Assembly (NCBI GenBank): GCA_025363815.1
Contig: JANYLB010000052.1
Span: 1 to 64,000 of the forward strand
DNA length: 64,000 nt
Reading direction: 5' to 3'
Source of the DNA: Actinomycetes bacterium
Lineage (GTDB): Bacteria; Actinomycetota; Acidimicrobiia; IMCC26256; JANYLB01
Below, piece after piece: positions 1 through 7,275 of this stretch. The position numbers and the translations under genes are program-made. The notes beneath the pieces are model-generated. The model searched no databases and was not told the DNA's origin. It worked only from the letters and a program-made list of their open reading frames with translations. How positions within the stretch are numbered: the first letter of the stretch is position 1; each line of letters begins with the position of its first letter.

Positions 1-169
1 TCGAGGTGCCGTCGCGGCGACCGTCGTCGATGTCGGCCTGGCGGACCCAGCCCCGCAAACATGAGTCGGAAATGCCGAGGTCTGCGGCGATCTGCGCGGT
101 GGGTTTCTCACGCAGCCGAGCGAGCTCGACCGCGCGTTGACGGAACTCTGGTGGGTGGGGTCTGGGCAT
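1..169 (-). CDS. IS3-family transposase OrfA, N-terminal part
   Basis: The 56 visible residues begin MPRPHPPEFRQRAVELAR and continue through PTAQIAADLGISDSCLRGW, the helix-turn-helix of IS3/IS911-type OrfA proteins, which binds the element ends. The start is fixed by ATG at 169 with a GGGAGGA ribosome binding site about ten bases upstream. OrfA normally works with OrfB made by programmed frameshifting, but OrfB lies outside the window. The gene runs off the left edge, so whether the element is intact cannot be judged. Confidence 0.8.
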   Translation of the reverse strand, partial: MPRPHPPEFRQRAVELARLREKPTAQIAADLGISDSCLRGWVRQADIDDGRRDGTS

Positions 170-230
170 CGGAACATCCTCCCAGAAGCGACTCTCGTCG
201 CCTCAGGCTCGATGTCCGCCCAACTTGGGG
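1..230 (-). mobile_element. End of an IS3-type insertion sequence (partial)
   Basis: The window opens inside an insertion sequence read leftwards. The only coding part visible is the start of an OrfA-like transposase, and the rest of the element lies outside the window. The inner boundary is placed near 212-230 because the reading frame of the neighbouring broken gene runs into this point and loses its protein-like character there. I could not define the terminal inverted repeat or target-site duplication because the other end is not visible, so the boundary is approximate. Confidence 0.6.
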
Positions 231-791
231 AAGCTCATCGAAGATGTCGAGCACACCTGCGCGCACCGCGCTCGTGAGTGTGTCCACCTCCGCTCCTGCA
301 CTCGTCGGCGCACGGACCGCGTCCCAGCGGTTCTCGAGAGCGATGTGGTTTCGCCAGGCGCGCTCTCGCCGCGTACACCGCGCGAGACGACTGGCACCAT
401 GGGCCAGTAAGCGTGCCGCGATCCGCTGCGGCCGTCGGGCCACGTCGTAGGTCCCGAGCTGTTCCCACAGATCGGCGACCAGCTCTGCGACGGCGTCGTC
501 GCGACCGAGAATGTCGCCGTAGCGTCAGGCGATGCGCCGAAGACCCGGCAGCAGGCCCACGATCACCGCCAGCCTCGCATCGCGATCCCGACCATCCTGG
601 GCGCAGCGAATCAGCGCAGCCAGCAACTTGTCCTTCCGGCCGGCTGAGACGTCACGGTCGAGGAGTTCTCGGCGAAGTCCAGCAAAGTCGAACCCGCCAA
701 ATGCCGGCTCGTGTCGTTGCCATTCGTTCCACCGTGCACCGGGCGGCGCGTAGAGATCGAGCTCGCTGACCGTTGAGATTGGGGAGATCTC
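231..791 (-). pseudogene. Broken gene: in-frame stop and IS-truncated end
   Basis: Read on the minus strand, one frame gives a convincing protein (YAPPGARWNEWQRHEPAFGG early on, then many Arg/Leu-rich helices) interrupted by TGA at 525-527 in an otherwise continuous frame. The frame resumes with RYGDILGRDDAVAELVADLW and runs to IFDEL, where the insertion sequence begins. No ATG, GTG or TTG opens the frame in a sensible place, as an in-frame stop sits near 813. The helical pattern around the stop faintly resembles a sigma-region-like actinobacterial protein of mobile origin, but I do not recognise the family. It is dead by two independent lesions. Confidence 0.6.
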
Positions 792-825
792 AGTCGTTGC
801 GGCCCTCGTCGGTCATGATTTAAGC

Positions 826-843
826 GCATCATGATGCTATGAT
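826..843 (+). promoter_or_regulatory. Operator and -10 box of the first toxin-antitoxin pair
   Basis: GCATCATGATGC at 826-837 is a perfect 12-base palindrome. It abuts a -10 hexamer TATGAT at 838-843, which lies exactly six bases before the antitoxin ATG at 850. Ribbon-helix-helix antitoxins repress their own operons through such palindromes, so self-regulation is inferred. With no ribosome binding site present, transcription probably starts on the ATG itself, giving a leaderless mRNA. Confidence 0.6.
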
Positions 844-849
844 GCAGAG

Positions 850-1080
850 ATGGCAAAGACGCGCACGACCCTCACCATTGACGAGGAGGTGCTGCGCGCG
901 GTGAAGGTACGTGCGGCGCGCACCGGGAAGGGCGACGGCGAGGTCATCGAGGAAGCTCTCCGCCGAGACCTTGGCCTCGACCTGCTCGACCGGATGTGGG
1001 CTCGGAACGATCTCGGTGAAGGCGACGCGCTCGAGCTCGCCGTCGAGGCCCAGCACGCGACGCGCCATCGCCCGCGCTAG
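850..1080 (+). CDS. Ribbon-helix-helix antitoxin (VapB-like)
   Basis: This 76-residue protein starts MAKTRTTLTIDEEVLRAVKV, the beta strand plus helix of MetJ/Arc-type ribbon-helix-helix DNA-binding antitoxins. The C-terminal part (about residues 40-76) is the region that would bind and block the toxin. It ends two bases before the PIN-domain gene, so the two are one operon. The antitoxin would neutralise the ribonuclease and repress the promoter through the palindrome just upstream. Family assignment is firm, but the exact subclass is not. Confidence 0.8.
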   Translation: MAKTRTTLTIDEEVLRAVKVRAARTGKGDGEVIEEALRRDLGLDLLDRMWARNDLGEGDALELAVEAQHATRHRPR

Positions 1081-1082
1081 CG

Positions 1083-1496
1083 GTGCGAGCGGTTCTCGAC
1101 CCCAACGTCCTCATCTCCGCGCTGCTCGCACCGCACGGTACGCCGGCCCGAGTGCTTCGCGCCTGGCTCGACGGAGCCTTCGAGCTGCTTGCCTCCGATG
1201 CACTGCTCACCGAGCTCGACCGTGCTCTGGCCTACCCCAAGCTCCGTAGGCGCATCGAGGCAGGCGAGGCGAAGGAGCTCATCGAGATGCTCAGCCGAGA
1301 GGCGCGGATGACCAATGATCCTCAGGAACCACCCAGCAAGGTTTCTCCCGATCCCGGCGACGACTACCTCATCGTGCTTGGTGAAGTCGCGCAGGCAGCC
1401 ATCGTTTCAGGCGACCGTCACCTCCTGGGTCTCGCTGCCGACCTTCCCGTGTACTCGCCGGCGGAGTTCCTCGCGCTGCTCGATGGGGTCGCCTGA
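1083..1496 (+). CDS. PIN-domain toxin, putative RNase
   Basis: The 137-residue product has the PIN nuclease layout: VLDPNVLISALL at the N-terminus with the first metal-binding Asp, a central acidic residue in LLTELDRALAYP, and late DPGDDYLIVLGEVAQA followed by SGDRHLLGL. These acidic residues bind Mg or Mn in PIN ribonucleases. The start is GTG at 1083, two bases after the antitoxin stop. It matches the group annotated as putative toxin-antitoxin system toxin component, PIN family (COG1569). The target RNA cannot be told from sequence. All key acidic positions seem intact, so it could be active. Confidence 0.85.
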   Translation: MRAVLDPNVLISALLAPHGTPARVLRAWLDGAFELLASDALLTELDRALAYPKLRRRIEAGEAKELIEMLSREARMTNDPQEPPSKVSPDPGDDYLIVLGEVAQAAIVSGDRHLLGLAADLPVYSPAEFLALLDGVA

Positions 1497-1604
1497 TCAA
1501 GTACCGAGGTAGCCGGCCTCAGCGTTCGCGCACTTCGATTCCAGCAGGCGCGAACCCTCCGGCGGTGAACCGTCAACCGAAGTGCGTTGCGTCGCAAGTC
1601 ATGT

Positions 1605-1623
1605 CGCGCCGATTTACGGCGCG
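1605..1623. terminator. Hairpin between two convergent toxin-antitoxin operons
   Basis: CGCGCCG, a five-base loop ATTTA, then CGGCGCG form a perfect seven-pair stem between the convergent operons. A second, wider inverted repeat lies upstream (CGCACTTCG at 1529-1537 with CGAAGTGCG at 1578-1586). No T-run follows the 19-base stem, so termination activity is a guess from position and shape. The rest of 1497-1704 shows no gene. Confidence 0.45.
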
Positions 1624-1704
1624 AGGAGTTCCAGTTCGACAGTCAGCACAACCCGTCGGCAATCGTGACCGTGCGTTCCTCCGACACCAAGGCAAGCTGA
1701 CGCG

Positions 1705-2133
1705 TCAGCGATCGAGAGTGTCGTAGGGCACGCCGAGCGTCGCGCAGCAGCGCCGGATGCCCGGCCCTTCGTCTCGCGACGACACGAGGAGGCGGGCGTC
1801 CAACTCGAGTGCAGCCGCGACTGCTTCCGCTCCGAGCGTCGAGAGACCGTTGCGGTCGGCGGCGAGCTGGCCCATCTTCCAGGCGAGCTGTCGCATCGGC
1901 ACGACAACGATCTCTTGGGGCAGCGCGACGAGCTCGGCGATAAGCGCTTGCCGCTGCGCGACATTCCAGTCGCGAAGCTGTGCCAGCCCTGATGCCCGCG
2001 CCGCGCTCTTGCACAGTCGGGCGTACCAGAGATTGGTGGTGGCCATTGTTTCGTCGGCGATCGCCTCGACCAGGCTCTCGTCTCGGCGTGCCATCCAGTC
2101 GCGGAGCAGATGGTCGTCGAGGACCACCGTCAC
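1705..2133 (-). CDS. PIN-like toxin of the second toxin-antitoxin pair
   Basis: The 142-residue protein begins MTVVLDDHLLRDWMA with an early Asp pair. It has a central helix with Glu (DESLVEAIADETMATTNLWY) and ends GAEAVAAALELDARLLVSSR followed by DEGPGIRRC, a pattern of PIN-fold proteins. It overlaps the preceding antitoxin gene by four bases (ATGA), so the two are translationally coupled. Sequence match to classic VapC is weaker than for the toxin at 1083, so nuclease activity is likely but not certain. The partner is an AbrB-type rather than ribbon-helix-helix antitoxin, so the two pairs should not cross-react. Confidence 0.65.
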   Translation of the reverse strand: MTVVLDDHLLRDWMARRDESLVEAIADETMATTNLWYARLCKSAARASGLAQLRDWNVAQRQALIAELVALPQEIVVVPMRQLAWKMGQLAADRNGLSTLGAEAVAAALELDARLLVSSRDEGPGIRRCCATLGVPYDTLDR

Positions 2134-2363
2134 GTCGTCGCGAGATCGGGATCGTCTTCAGCGGCTACAGCGGCGTAGTGCGTGTCCGCCGGGAGGATTC
2201 CGTCGAGCAGCCGGTCGGCACTACCCGCTGGAACCGTCAGGACTCCGAATCCGAGGTCGAGAATGTCGACCTGGCCTCCTCGCTCGAGCTTCCAGCGGTG
2301 ACGGACAGCAGCTGGGAGGCTCATCTGACCCGAGGCGGAAACTCGGAACGTGTTGGCGTTCAT
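2130..2363 (-). CDS. AbrB/MazE-type antitoxin
   Basis: This 77-residue protein opens MNANTFRVSASGQMSLPAAV, the swapped-hairpin AbrB/SpoVT DNA-binding motif (the usual G-Q-hydrophobic-x-hydrophobic-P pattern, here GQMSLP). The C-terminal 35 residues, rich in Asp and Ala, would contact the toxin. The start at 2363 is supported by an upstream AAGGGGTGAGG. The gene heads a two-gene operon with the PIN-like toxin, with ATGA overlap, and lies immediately downstream of a perfect inverted repeat that is the probable autoregulatory operator. Confidence 0.8.
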   Translation of the reverse strand: MNANTFRVSASGQMSLPAAVRHRWKLERGGQVDILDLGFGVLTVPAGSADRLLDGILPADTHYAAVAAEDDPDLATT

Positions 2364-2376
2364 CGCCTCACCCCTT

Positions 2377-2406
2377 CACTTGGTGAACTGATCGATCCAC
2401 CAAGTG
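2377..2406 (-). promoter_or_regulatory. Inverted-repeat operator of the AbrB-type toxin-antitoxin pair
   Basis: CACTTGGTG at 2377-2385 and CACCAAGTG at 2398-2406 form a perfect nine-base inverted repeat separated by 12 bases, upstream of the antitoxin start at 2363. The outer arm contains TACACT on the minus strand, a plausible -10 box. Antitoxins of this fold bind such repeats, so self-repression is inferred. Confidence 0.55.
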
Positions 2407-2409
2407 TAG

Positions 2410-2950
2410 GGCAGGATCGTGCCCGGGCGAACCGCTCATGACCCAAGGGACTCCGGGTAGCGACGGGGGCCAAACTCGCCGCGCAACACCGGTCGGTTTT
2501 CAGAGCCGCGAGTTCCTCCGGCACTAGGTTAAGTCGCCGAGCCCTGCCTCACGAGTGATCCTCGCGTAGGCGACCTGTCGCTCGTTGTCGCTGAGGAATG
2601 GCCAGGGAGCGTGGTCGCGCTACATCGTGCTCCGCGGAGCACTCCCGACTGACGAGCACTCCCAAGAAGCGCGACGCATCTGGTGGCCGAGAGCTCACGG
2701 ACGCTTGCCTCGAACGCGATCGCGGAAGCGATCGAGCACGAGGACAAGGAGTGGGGCGTCGCCAGTTGAAGGCCTTGCGGGCGGTCGCGCCCGATCTGGT
2801 CGTGCGCCGAGCGCGTCATTGACGGTGGATAACGCGAGCCGGATGGCGACGAAGAAGGTGATGGCGAAAATCTGAATGTCACCGCTGACGGAACGTGAGG
2901 GACGCGGGTCGGATGGCGTTGCCCATGAGATCGAACAGCGCTTCGAGCTG
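2410..2950. other. Decayed stretch with short gene fragments
   Basis: No frame stays coding for long. On the minus strand near 2530-2610 a short stretch ends FLSDNERQVAYARITREAGL followed by a stop, which looks like a protein C-terminus cut off by a TAG. Around 2880-2960 another minus frame reads WRQLEALFDLMGNAIRPASL and stops, again like a C-terminus. On the plus strand 2690-2760 a frame ends AIAEAIEHEDKEWGVAS. None connects to a start, so I read this as remains of several genes rather than a functional locus. Confidence 0.4.
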
Positions 2951-2952
2951 CC

Positions 2953-3137
2953 GCCAGCTCGACGGCCAACCCGGCCCCGCATGCCACGTCCAACACTCGG
3001 TCGGTCGGGCTGATCTGCAGGTGCGAATGGAGCGACACATACTCCCGACAATTGGCAGGCTCGCTCAATGTCGCGAAGTCGACCGCTCGTCTTCCCCAGC
3101 CCTCGTCGACGACGCGCCAGGCATCATCGCTCGGCAT
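2953..3137 (-). pseudogene. SAM-dependent methyltransferase, N-terminal remnant
   Basis: ATG at 3137, preceded by a good GGGAGG site, opens a frame of about 62 residues beginning MPSDDAWRVVDEGWGRRAVD. It reaches the class I methyltransferase motif I as VLDVACGAGLAVELAAAR, the SAM-binding loop. Beyond this the frame loses all similarity, and the next plausible peptide is in another frame. The rest of the enzyme (motifs II-IV) is missing, so this is a truncated gene. The intact start region suggests loss was fairly recent. Confidence 0.6.
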
Positions 3138-3189
3138 GATCGGACCTCCCGCGTAGCCAATCGCCAACCACAACGTCCAGACCGTAGCG

Positions 3190-3372
3190 TCAGGTACCCC
3201 GCGCGCAGAGTTGGGCCGTGCCGCGTACCAACGTCTCGACCCCGACCACCACGGACTCTCTCGTGGTGACGACGAAGGGCTCTGCTAGCAGCGCAGCGGC
3301 GACGGCTTCCAACTGCGTGGCCGGCTTCGTGGCGCGCGGTGCCTCGAGACTTGTTGCGAGCTGAACCGACCA
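3190..3372 (-). pseudogene. Possible C-terminal gene remnant
   Basis: A minus-strand frame of about 60 codons ends at a TGA at 3190-3192 and has mostly G or C at third positions, as real genes here do. Its end reads EPFVVTTRESVVVGVETLVR. There is no start and the frame upstream merges into the antisense of the sulfotransferase, so it would be a leftover C-terminus. I do not recognise the protein. It may equally be a chance open frame. Confidence 0.25.
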
Positions 3373-3435
3373 GCTATCCGGCTCGTTGCAGTCTCGCTTG
3401 ACAGTGCACGGCAGTCGGTGTGAGAGTCGCACGTC

Positions 3436-4365
3436 ATGGCAGTGCGGTACCGGTCGTTGATCTCGGACAACGCTAGATGGGACGGTTTCGAGTTCCGGCC
3501 GGACGACATCGTGATCAGCACGCCGCCGAAGTGCGGCACCACGTGGACGCAAATGTTGTGCGCTCTGCTGATCTTCGACGGTCCGGTGTTTCCGCTGCCG
3601 CTGGGTCAGATCTCGCCGTGGCTGGACCAAACCATTCGGGATCTCGACGAGGTACTGGGGATCTACCGGGCGCAAACCCACCGTCGCTTCATCAAGACCC
3701 ACACGCCCCTGGATGGTCTCCCATGGCGCGACGACGTCACCTTCGTCGTAGTCGGTCGCGATCCTCGCGACTTGATGGTCTCGTGGGAACACCATTGGAA
3801 CAACATGGATCTCGAACGCGTGCTCGCGCTGCGGGAGCAGGCAATCGGGAACGACGACCTCGACACGCTGCCCCAGCGACCCGCCATTAGCGACGACCCC
3901 GCCGAACGGTTTCGCGCGTTCGTGAGGGACAGCGAGAACACCGGCGTGGTCAATCTGGCGGTCGTCATGCACCACCTCGATACCGGATGGCAGCGCCGCC
4001 ATGATGACAACGTGATCATGTGTCACTATGCCGACTACACGGCGGATCTGCCCGGAGAGCTCAAACGCCTCGGAGGAGCACTCGGCTTCGATCTCGGTAT
4101 TGAAAAGGCCCGAGATCTCGCGCTTGAAGCGTCGCTCGATCGCATGCGTGCTCGCGCTGGCGATGTCGCCCCGAACGCCGGTGCAATCTGGCGGGACGAC
4201 CAAGCCTTCTTCCGTGCCGGCGGCTTCGGCGAATGGCGCACCAGGGCGACGAAGGAAGACCTCGCCGACTACGACACGGCGGTCAAGGCGCTCGCACCTC
4301 CCGATCTGGCCTCGTGGGCTCACGAAGGCCGCCTGGCTTCAGGTATCGCACCGGCGAAAACCTGA
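3436..4365 (+). CDS. PAPS-dependent sulfotransferase
   Basis: The 309-residue protein is a cytosolic-type sulfotransferase that would move sulfate from PAPS to a hydroxyl or amine of a small molecule or lipid. The 5'-phosphosulfate loop is at residues 30-37 (PPKCGTTW), the RRFIKTHTPL strand follows near residue 83, and the 3'-phosphate motif appears as FVVVGRDPRDLMVSWEHH around residue 102-119. The C-terminus holds FRAGGFGEWR, near the usual RKG-type PAPS contact, though the full RKG triplet is not exact. The gene stands alone beyond the decayed patch, so the acceptor cannot be predicted. Catalytic His is probably in the segment after residue 115. Confidence 0.85.
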   Translation: MAVRYRSLISDNARWDGFEFRPDDIVISTPPKCGTTWTQMLCALLIFDGPVFPLPLGQISPWLDQTIRDLDEVLGIYRAQTHRRFIKTHTPLDGLPWRDDVTFVVVGRDPRDLMVSWEHHWNNMDLERVLALREQAIGNDDLDTLPQRPAISDDPAERFRAFVRDSENTGVVNLAVVMHHLDTGWQRRHDDNVIMCHYADYTADLPGELKRLGGALGFDLGIEKARDLALEASLDRMRARAGDVAPNAGAIWRDDQAFFRAGGFGEWRTRATKEDLADYDTAVKALAPPDLASWAHEGRLASGIAPAKT

Positions 4366-4676
4366 ACACGCCCCATCTTGACGGAATAGCCAGCCCCAAT
4401 AGCCCAACAGACCGGCGCGTTTGTCGGGGGTCGTCACGCTGTTGCCACATGACGCGCCGGGTTCCCGTTCCCTGCCTCCCGAGCTGCGGTCGGATGTTCT
4501 TGCCGCGCAACTGAGTCGGCGTCGCTGCTCGCCATCGTTGGTGACACGCGTGGCATCGCGCGCCCTCCCGCTGCGCGCACCTTGCCGGGTGATGTGCGGC
4601 TCGTCGACGCGACCGACGCGACGCGAGGCGCTGCGTGGTGGTCACGTTCAGGTGGTCCGGAACGTCCGGGCAACCC
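4366..4676. other. Intergenic, no gene seen
   Basis: About 310 bases between the sulfotransferase and the next convergent gene. Open frames on both strands lack protein-like composition or recognisable motifs. No strong hairpin or repeat was found. Confidence 0.5.
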
Positions 4677-5213
4677 TCAAGCCTGGTTCAACGCGGCGAT
4701 CGCGTAGTAGCCCAAGGCGAGTGCGAGAGCGAGCATCGCGAACGTGGGGCCCCAAGCTTTCGCGCCATGGCGACCCTCGGAACCATCGACCGTAGAGACG
4801 ACATGGAGCGCGAAGGCCTGCAGCAGATAGATCCCGAACACGAGCGTGATGGCCGCCTGCGCGTTGACTCCCCAGTCGAAGGCGATGGCGCCGAGCGCAG
4901 TGAGTCCCCACGCCAGGTTGGCCATTCCGACCTCGATCTGGAAGTTGTTGCGCCGTCCGAGGTCCCATCCCATACGAACCGCGTCACTGCGATGCAGCAG
5001 CGCGTGTCGCACGAACGAGATCACGCCCAGCGCGCCGACCGACCAGAGGACGACCGGTGTCAGGGCCTCGGTCGCGTTCGCTTCCCGACCGGCGAGGACG
5101 AATCCGAGTCCGCCGAAGACGTAACCCAGCAACATTGCCGCGGTCGCCGGCAACGACGAGGAATGCGTGACCTCGTGGTCAAGGGCCACTTCCCTTGCGA
5201 TGGTGTCCGTCAT
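4677..5213 (-). CDS. Four-helix membrane protein, DUF6790-like
   Basis: The 178-residue product has about five hydrophobic segments, including MLLGYVFGGLGFVLAG, VVLWSVGALGVISFVRHAL, ANLAWGLTALGAIAFDWG and AITLVFGIYLLQAFALHV. Between them lies HRSDAVRMGWDLGRRNNFQI, and a similar signature (GW, then FQ and E) occurs in the protein at 6551, so the two are distant paralogues. The start at 5213 is chosen for its GGGGGAG ribosome binding site, and the longer open frame upstream lacks protein character. Function is unknown. I believe the family is DUF6790, from memory. Position next to a cation-efflux gene may hint at metal or envelope stress. Confidence 0.6.
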   Translation of the reverse strand: MTDTIAREVALDHEVTHSSSLPATAAMLLGYVFGGLGFVLAGREANATEALTPVVLWSVGALGVISFVRHALLHRSDAVRMGWDLGRRNNFQIEVGMANLAWGLTALGAIAFDWGVNAQAAITLVFGIYLLQAFALHVVSTVDGSEGRHGAKAWGPTFAMLALALALGYYAIAALNQA

Positions 5214-5789
5214 TGCTCCCCCGGAATCCCGCGCGACGCCATGGCGTACTGAACAAGGTGAGGTTCGGCATGTGTCGCGCACTACTTGACCCAGCTGTGA
5301 CATCCCGAGGGACGGCGGCGATTCGTGCGTTCCAACTGCGTCAGGGCGGTTGTTGGCGACAACTGCGAGGTGGGAGACGATGGTGGCCATGTCTTTCGAC
5401 GACGGGTGCGTCAGGTCCTCCTGCACGAACGCCAATCGGCATGTTCCAGATTGACGTCGCGGCAAACGGCCAGCGTTTCGGATCGCGCGGCGTCGGACTA
5501 GTTGACCGGTGCAGCCCGACACGAGAACCACCAGCACGTCGGTGTTGATCAATGCGCGACGCCGAAACGTTGGCTGCACGGATCGCCGCCGGTCGACACC
5601 TTGCACCGCCGAATCTTAGGGCAGTGGTGCGCCCGCCACACCGGCGGCGCGAACAACATCACGGGGCCTCGGTTCACGCAGGCGGAGTGAAGAGCTCAAG
5701 CGCGATTCTGCCGGTCGAGCCGGATACCCGGAGACCGCGCCGGCGCGGCGGCTTTGCGGCCACGAGGACTGCTGTGCCCCAATGGTGAG
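5214..5789. other. Divergent intergenic region, no gene seen
   Basis: About 575 bases between divergent genes. The frame of the 4677 gene stays open upstream to 5606 but reads as non-protein sequence. No clear operator or small RNA could be picked out, so any promoters here are unassigned. Confidence 0.5.
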
Positions 5790-6443
5790 GTGACGACGCG
5801 CCCGACGCCCGAGCAGTTGCGCCGACGCGGCCTCCGCCTCGAGTGGGCCACCAACGCGTGGAACGCGATGGAGGTGGTGGTCACCATCTCGTTGGGGTTG
5901 CAGGCCGGCTCGCTTGCGCTGATCGCCTTTGGTCTCGACTCCGTCGTCGAGATCTTCGCCTCGACAGTGGTGATTCGAAGCCTTCGAGATGACCGTCACG
6001 ACCCCGGGGACCGACGAGTGCACCGCTCGCTCCGGCTGATCGCCGCGGCCTTTTGGGTTCTCGCCACGTTCCTGGTGGTCGTCAGTCTTCGCGGCCTGAT
6101 ACGCGGCGATCGGCCCGACAGTTCGCCCCTCGGTGTCGCCTACCTGGCCTTCACCGCAGTTGCCATGTTCGGCCTCGCCCGACTCAAGCGCGTCACCGCC
6201 GACGGGCTCAGCAGTGAACCGCTGCACGCCGAGGCCGCCCTGACCTTTCTCGACGGCTGTTTGAGTGTCGGCATTCTCAGCGCGCTGGTGCTCAACGCCT
6301 GGCTCGGCTGGTGGTGGGCCGACGCCGCCGCCGCCCTCCTGGTCGCGGGCTTCGCCATCAGCGAAGGCGTCAATCACTGGCGTGAGTCCGCGCCCCACGA
6401 CGACGAATCCGAAGACCCCGATCAGAAGGGATTCGAACACTGA
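5790..6443 (+). CDS. Cation diffusion facilitator-like membrane protein
   Basis: The 217-residue protein has five or six predicted membrane helices. The second contains SLALIAFGLDSVVEIFAS, typical of the actinobacterial CDF (cation efflux) branch, and a later pair reads EAALTFLDGCLS and WWADAAAALLVAGFAISEG, equivalent to the metal-binding helix 5 region. It lacks the usual C-terminal cytoplasmic domain, so it is a short CDF protein. GTG at 5790 is preferred over TTG at 5754 because homologous proteins start near RPTPEQLRRRGL. It presumably exports divalent metal against protons. The substrate cannot be decided from these motifs. Confidence 0.7.
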   Translation: MTTRPTPEQLRRRGLRLEWATNAWNAMEVVVTISLGLQAGSLALIAFGLDSVVEIFASTVVIRSLRDDRHDPGDRRVHRSLRLIAAAFWVLATFLVVVSLRGLIRGDRPDSSPLGVAYLAFTAVAMFGLARLKRVTADGLSSEPLHAEAALTFLDGCLSVGILSALVLNAWLGWWWADAAAALLVAGFAISEGVNHWRESAPHDDESEDPDQKGFEH

Positions 6444-6550
6444 TCGGTGCCGCTGTCGCTGGCAAGAGATTGCGATGCCGACGGCACTCAAGCAGCCGTC
6501 CCCGGCTGTCGATGCTTCCTCTACCGTTCTGACAGAAGGTAGGGGTCCTA

Positions 6551-7084
6551 ATGGCGGTTGTTGTTACTGAACCAGACACGAGACAACCAGACGAGTCGAA
6601 CACCATGAGCAAAAAGGGATCAGCTCTTGTGCTGCCGTCCCTACTCGTCATCGCATGGGCCTTCGCTCTCAGCGGTTCGACCGCGCCGGGCGCGGTTGCG
6701 GGCGAAGCAACAGCCATGTCAGATCTGCGATGGATCCTCTACTTCGCCGGCTTCGTGTTCCTCTTCTCTTCGGTCATGCATTCGGTTTTTGCAAAGAGCA
6801 TGGCAGCATCCATCGGGTGGAAGACAAACGGTTTCCAGTACGAGATCGCGGCGGTATCGCTCGGCCTCGGCGGAGCGTGCTTCTACGCTGTCCACCACGG
6901 AATTGACGCGATGGCGACAGTGTCATTGCCGATCGTGTCGTTTCTCTTCCTCGCCGGAGTCAACCATTTGTTCGAGATCGTTCGGAAAAAGAACTACGCG
7001 CCAAACAACACGCTTATCCTCATCTGGGACTTCGGCGTTCCGATCTCCCTCGTTGCTCTCTTGGTCTCGCTTGGCACGTTCTAG
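6551..7084 (+). CDS. Four-helix membrane protein, DUF6790-like
   Basis: The 177-residue protein has hydrophobic segments ALVLPSLLVIAWAFAL, WILYFAGFVFLFSSVMHSVF, AAVSLGLGGACFYAV, SLPIVSFLFLAGVNHLFEIV and a C-terminal helix. The loop ASIGWKTNGFQYEIAA shares the GW, FQ and E spacing of the protein at 4677-5213, and both carry a His just before the loop. The ATG at 6551 follows AGAAGGTAGGGG. An in-frame ATG at 6605 is an alternative. No function is known to me. The two relatives flank the cation-efflux gene on opposite strands, which is the only contextual clue. Confidence 0.6.
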   Translation: MAVVVTEPDTRQPDESNTMSKKGSALVLPSLLVIAWAFALSGSTAPGAVAGEATAMSDLRWILYFAGFVFLFSSVMHSVFAKSMAASIGWKTNGFQYEIAAVSLGLGGACFYAVHHGIDAMATVSLPIVSFLFLAGVNHLFEIVRKKNYAPNNTLILIWDFGVPISLVALLVSLGTF

Positions 7085-7275
7085 CGCGGCGACGAGGGTC
7101 GTCCTGAGCAGGTCCTCCGGGTAGGTAGTTGCATCCAGAGCGGCAGATCCCGTAGTGTCATGGGGTCCCCTGCGCCTCCACGAGATGGTTGGTGCGCGGG
7201 TCAGCATGGACGAGCACCGTCATCGGACCGTGTTCAGCAAGGACCGACCGCGGCGTCGCCAAAGGGAGTCCCCAT

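Noticed and set aside
3190-4323. A 377-codon minus-strand frame over the sulfotransferase gene.
   Set aside because: It is the shadow of the sulfotransferase frame; only its last 60 codons outside that gene could be a real remnant, recorded separately.
7085-7275. A cyclic-di-AMP (ydaO-type) riboswitch upstream of the NlpC/P60 gene, as such riboswitches often precede actinobacterial cell-wall hydrolases.
   Set aside because: I could not match the conserved blocks of that riboswitch in the 190-base leader, so there is no support beyond context.
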